This document shows, in pieces, positions 63,815-64,000 of a stretch of DNA of 64,000 bases (position 1 is the first letter of the stretch; every line of letters starts with the position of its first letter). The stretch is from Bos javanicus (lineage: Eukaryota > Chordata > Mammalia > Artiodactyla > Bovidae). The notes beneath the pieces are model-generated. The model saw nothing but the letters and a program-made list of their open reading frames with translations, did no database searches and had not been told where the DNA came from. The DNA lies in assembly GCF_032452875.1 (NCBI RefSeq), contig NW_026894299.1, positions 1 to 64,000 of the forward strand, given 5' to 3'. A program made the translations under genes and the position numbers.

Positions 63815-64000
63815 GGGCCTGCTGAGCTGCGTGATTACTGTCTGCTCATCTGCTTGACAATTGCCAGCTGAGCTGCACGATTCCTGCCTGTCATCTGCTT
63901 GACAATTATCAGCTGTGCTGCGTAATTCCTGCCTGCTCAGCTGCTTGATTATTGCCAGCTGAGCAGCATGATTCCTCACACTGAGTTCCATGATTATTGC
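63815..64000. repeat. D block 37 (partial, cut by window end)
   Basis: The first 186 bp of a TGGGCC, ACTGTC copy: AATTATCAGC, and CACACTGAG with the same 1 bp loss as D26. The block certainly continues beyond the window. Confidence 0.94.

Larger units (their letters stand above)
1..64000. repeat. Satellite array of 22-23 bp monomers, whole window
   Basis: The entire window is head-to-tail copies of a 22-23 bp unit, CACGTGATCAGT followed by GCATGATCAGC, GCATGATCAGT or GCATGATAGC. From unit length, roughly 2,800 monomers fit here. Base composition is balanced (about half G+C in the consensus) and nearly strand-symmetric because the unit is full of palindromes (CACGTG, TGATCA). Consecutive units abut with no unique spacer. 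No flank of the array is seen at either end, so its true length is unknown. It is a eukaryotic-type satellite by organisation; family and species are not recognised. Confidence 0.97.

Noticed and set aside
1..64000. CRISPR array (regular short direct repeats)
   Set aside because: Repeats abut head to tail with no unique spacers; every interval is another copy of the same unit, and no cas gene is present.
1..64000. CENP-B box
   Set aside because: I looked for the TTCG....A..CGGG pattern. The closest words (GATTCGTGCCTACTCAG in D blocks and CATCCGGGTGATC in HORs) do not fit, so I cannot claim a centromeric role from this motif.
1..64000. Bacterial origin with clustered GATC/Dam sites
   Set aside because: GATC is frequent only because TGATCA is part of the monomer. 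There are no DnaA-box clusters, AT-rich unwinding region or flanking replication genes.

Overview
This 64 kb window is one uninterrupted block of tandem-repeat (satellite) DNA. I find no protein-coding gene, RNA gene, transposon, CRISPR array or unique sequence in it. A repeat of this size with this multi-level organisation points to eukaryotic heterochromatin (centromeric, pericentromeric, subtelomeric or sex-chromosome type). The sequence alone does not identify the species, and I do not recognise the family by name.

Three levels of organisation are visible. (1) The base monomer is 22-23 bp, consensus CACGTGATCAGT / GCATGATCAGC, with three common endings (GATCAGT, GATCAGC, GATAGC). Each consensus monomer carries the palindromes CACGTG and TGATCA. 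The monomer is itself two related ~11-12 bp halves. (2) About every 1.1-3.9 kb the array contains a strongly diverged block ('D block') of about 244 bp, with 37 copies in the window, the last cut by the window end. D blocks are built of about eleven 22-23 bp units that align to the main monomer but belong to an older clade (CTGCTCAGCTGC..TGATTATTGC type). (3) One D block plus an ordered set of variant monomers forms a higher-order repeat (HOR) with a recurrent period of 1,341 bp. Longer and shorter versions differ by insertion or deletion of whole monomer groups.

Layout. From 1 to about 29 kb (D1-D19) the HORs are rich in private variants and many are nearly identical to one another. A 572 bp variant segment precedes D1, D10, D21, D26, D33 and D36, with shorter or altered versions before D29 and D32. 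From about 28.9 kb onward private variants increasingly give way to the plain consensus, and long near-pure consensus tracts appear (about 37.4-40.1, 45.7-47.6, 49.9-51.6, 51.9-53.4, 54.3-55.7 and 56.9-58.0 kb). The order of monomer classes nevertheless stays collinear with the left half. Small indels are also more common there. This left/right contrast is the most puzzling feature: it could be patchy gene conversion, an ancestral versus derived array, or a consensus/assembly artefact.

The short open frames on the minus strand over D blocks (62-100 codons) are by-products of the repeat. A 45 bp monomer pair equals 15 codons, so a stop-free frame persists, and these frames are not annotated as genes. 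Possible functional content is limited to what repeated motifs could do: a very high density of CACGTG E-boxes (some in the full GTCACGTGAC context), regular CpGs, and dense short palindromes.
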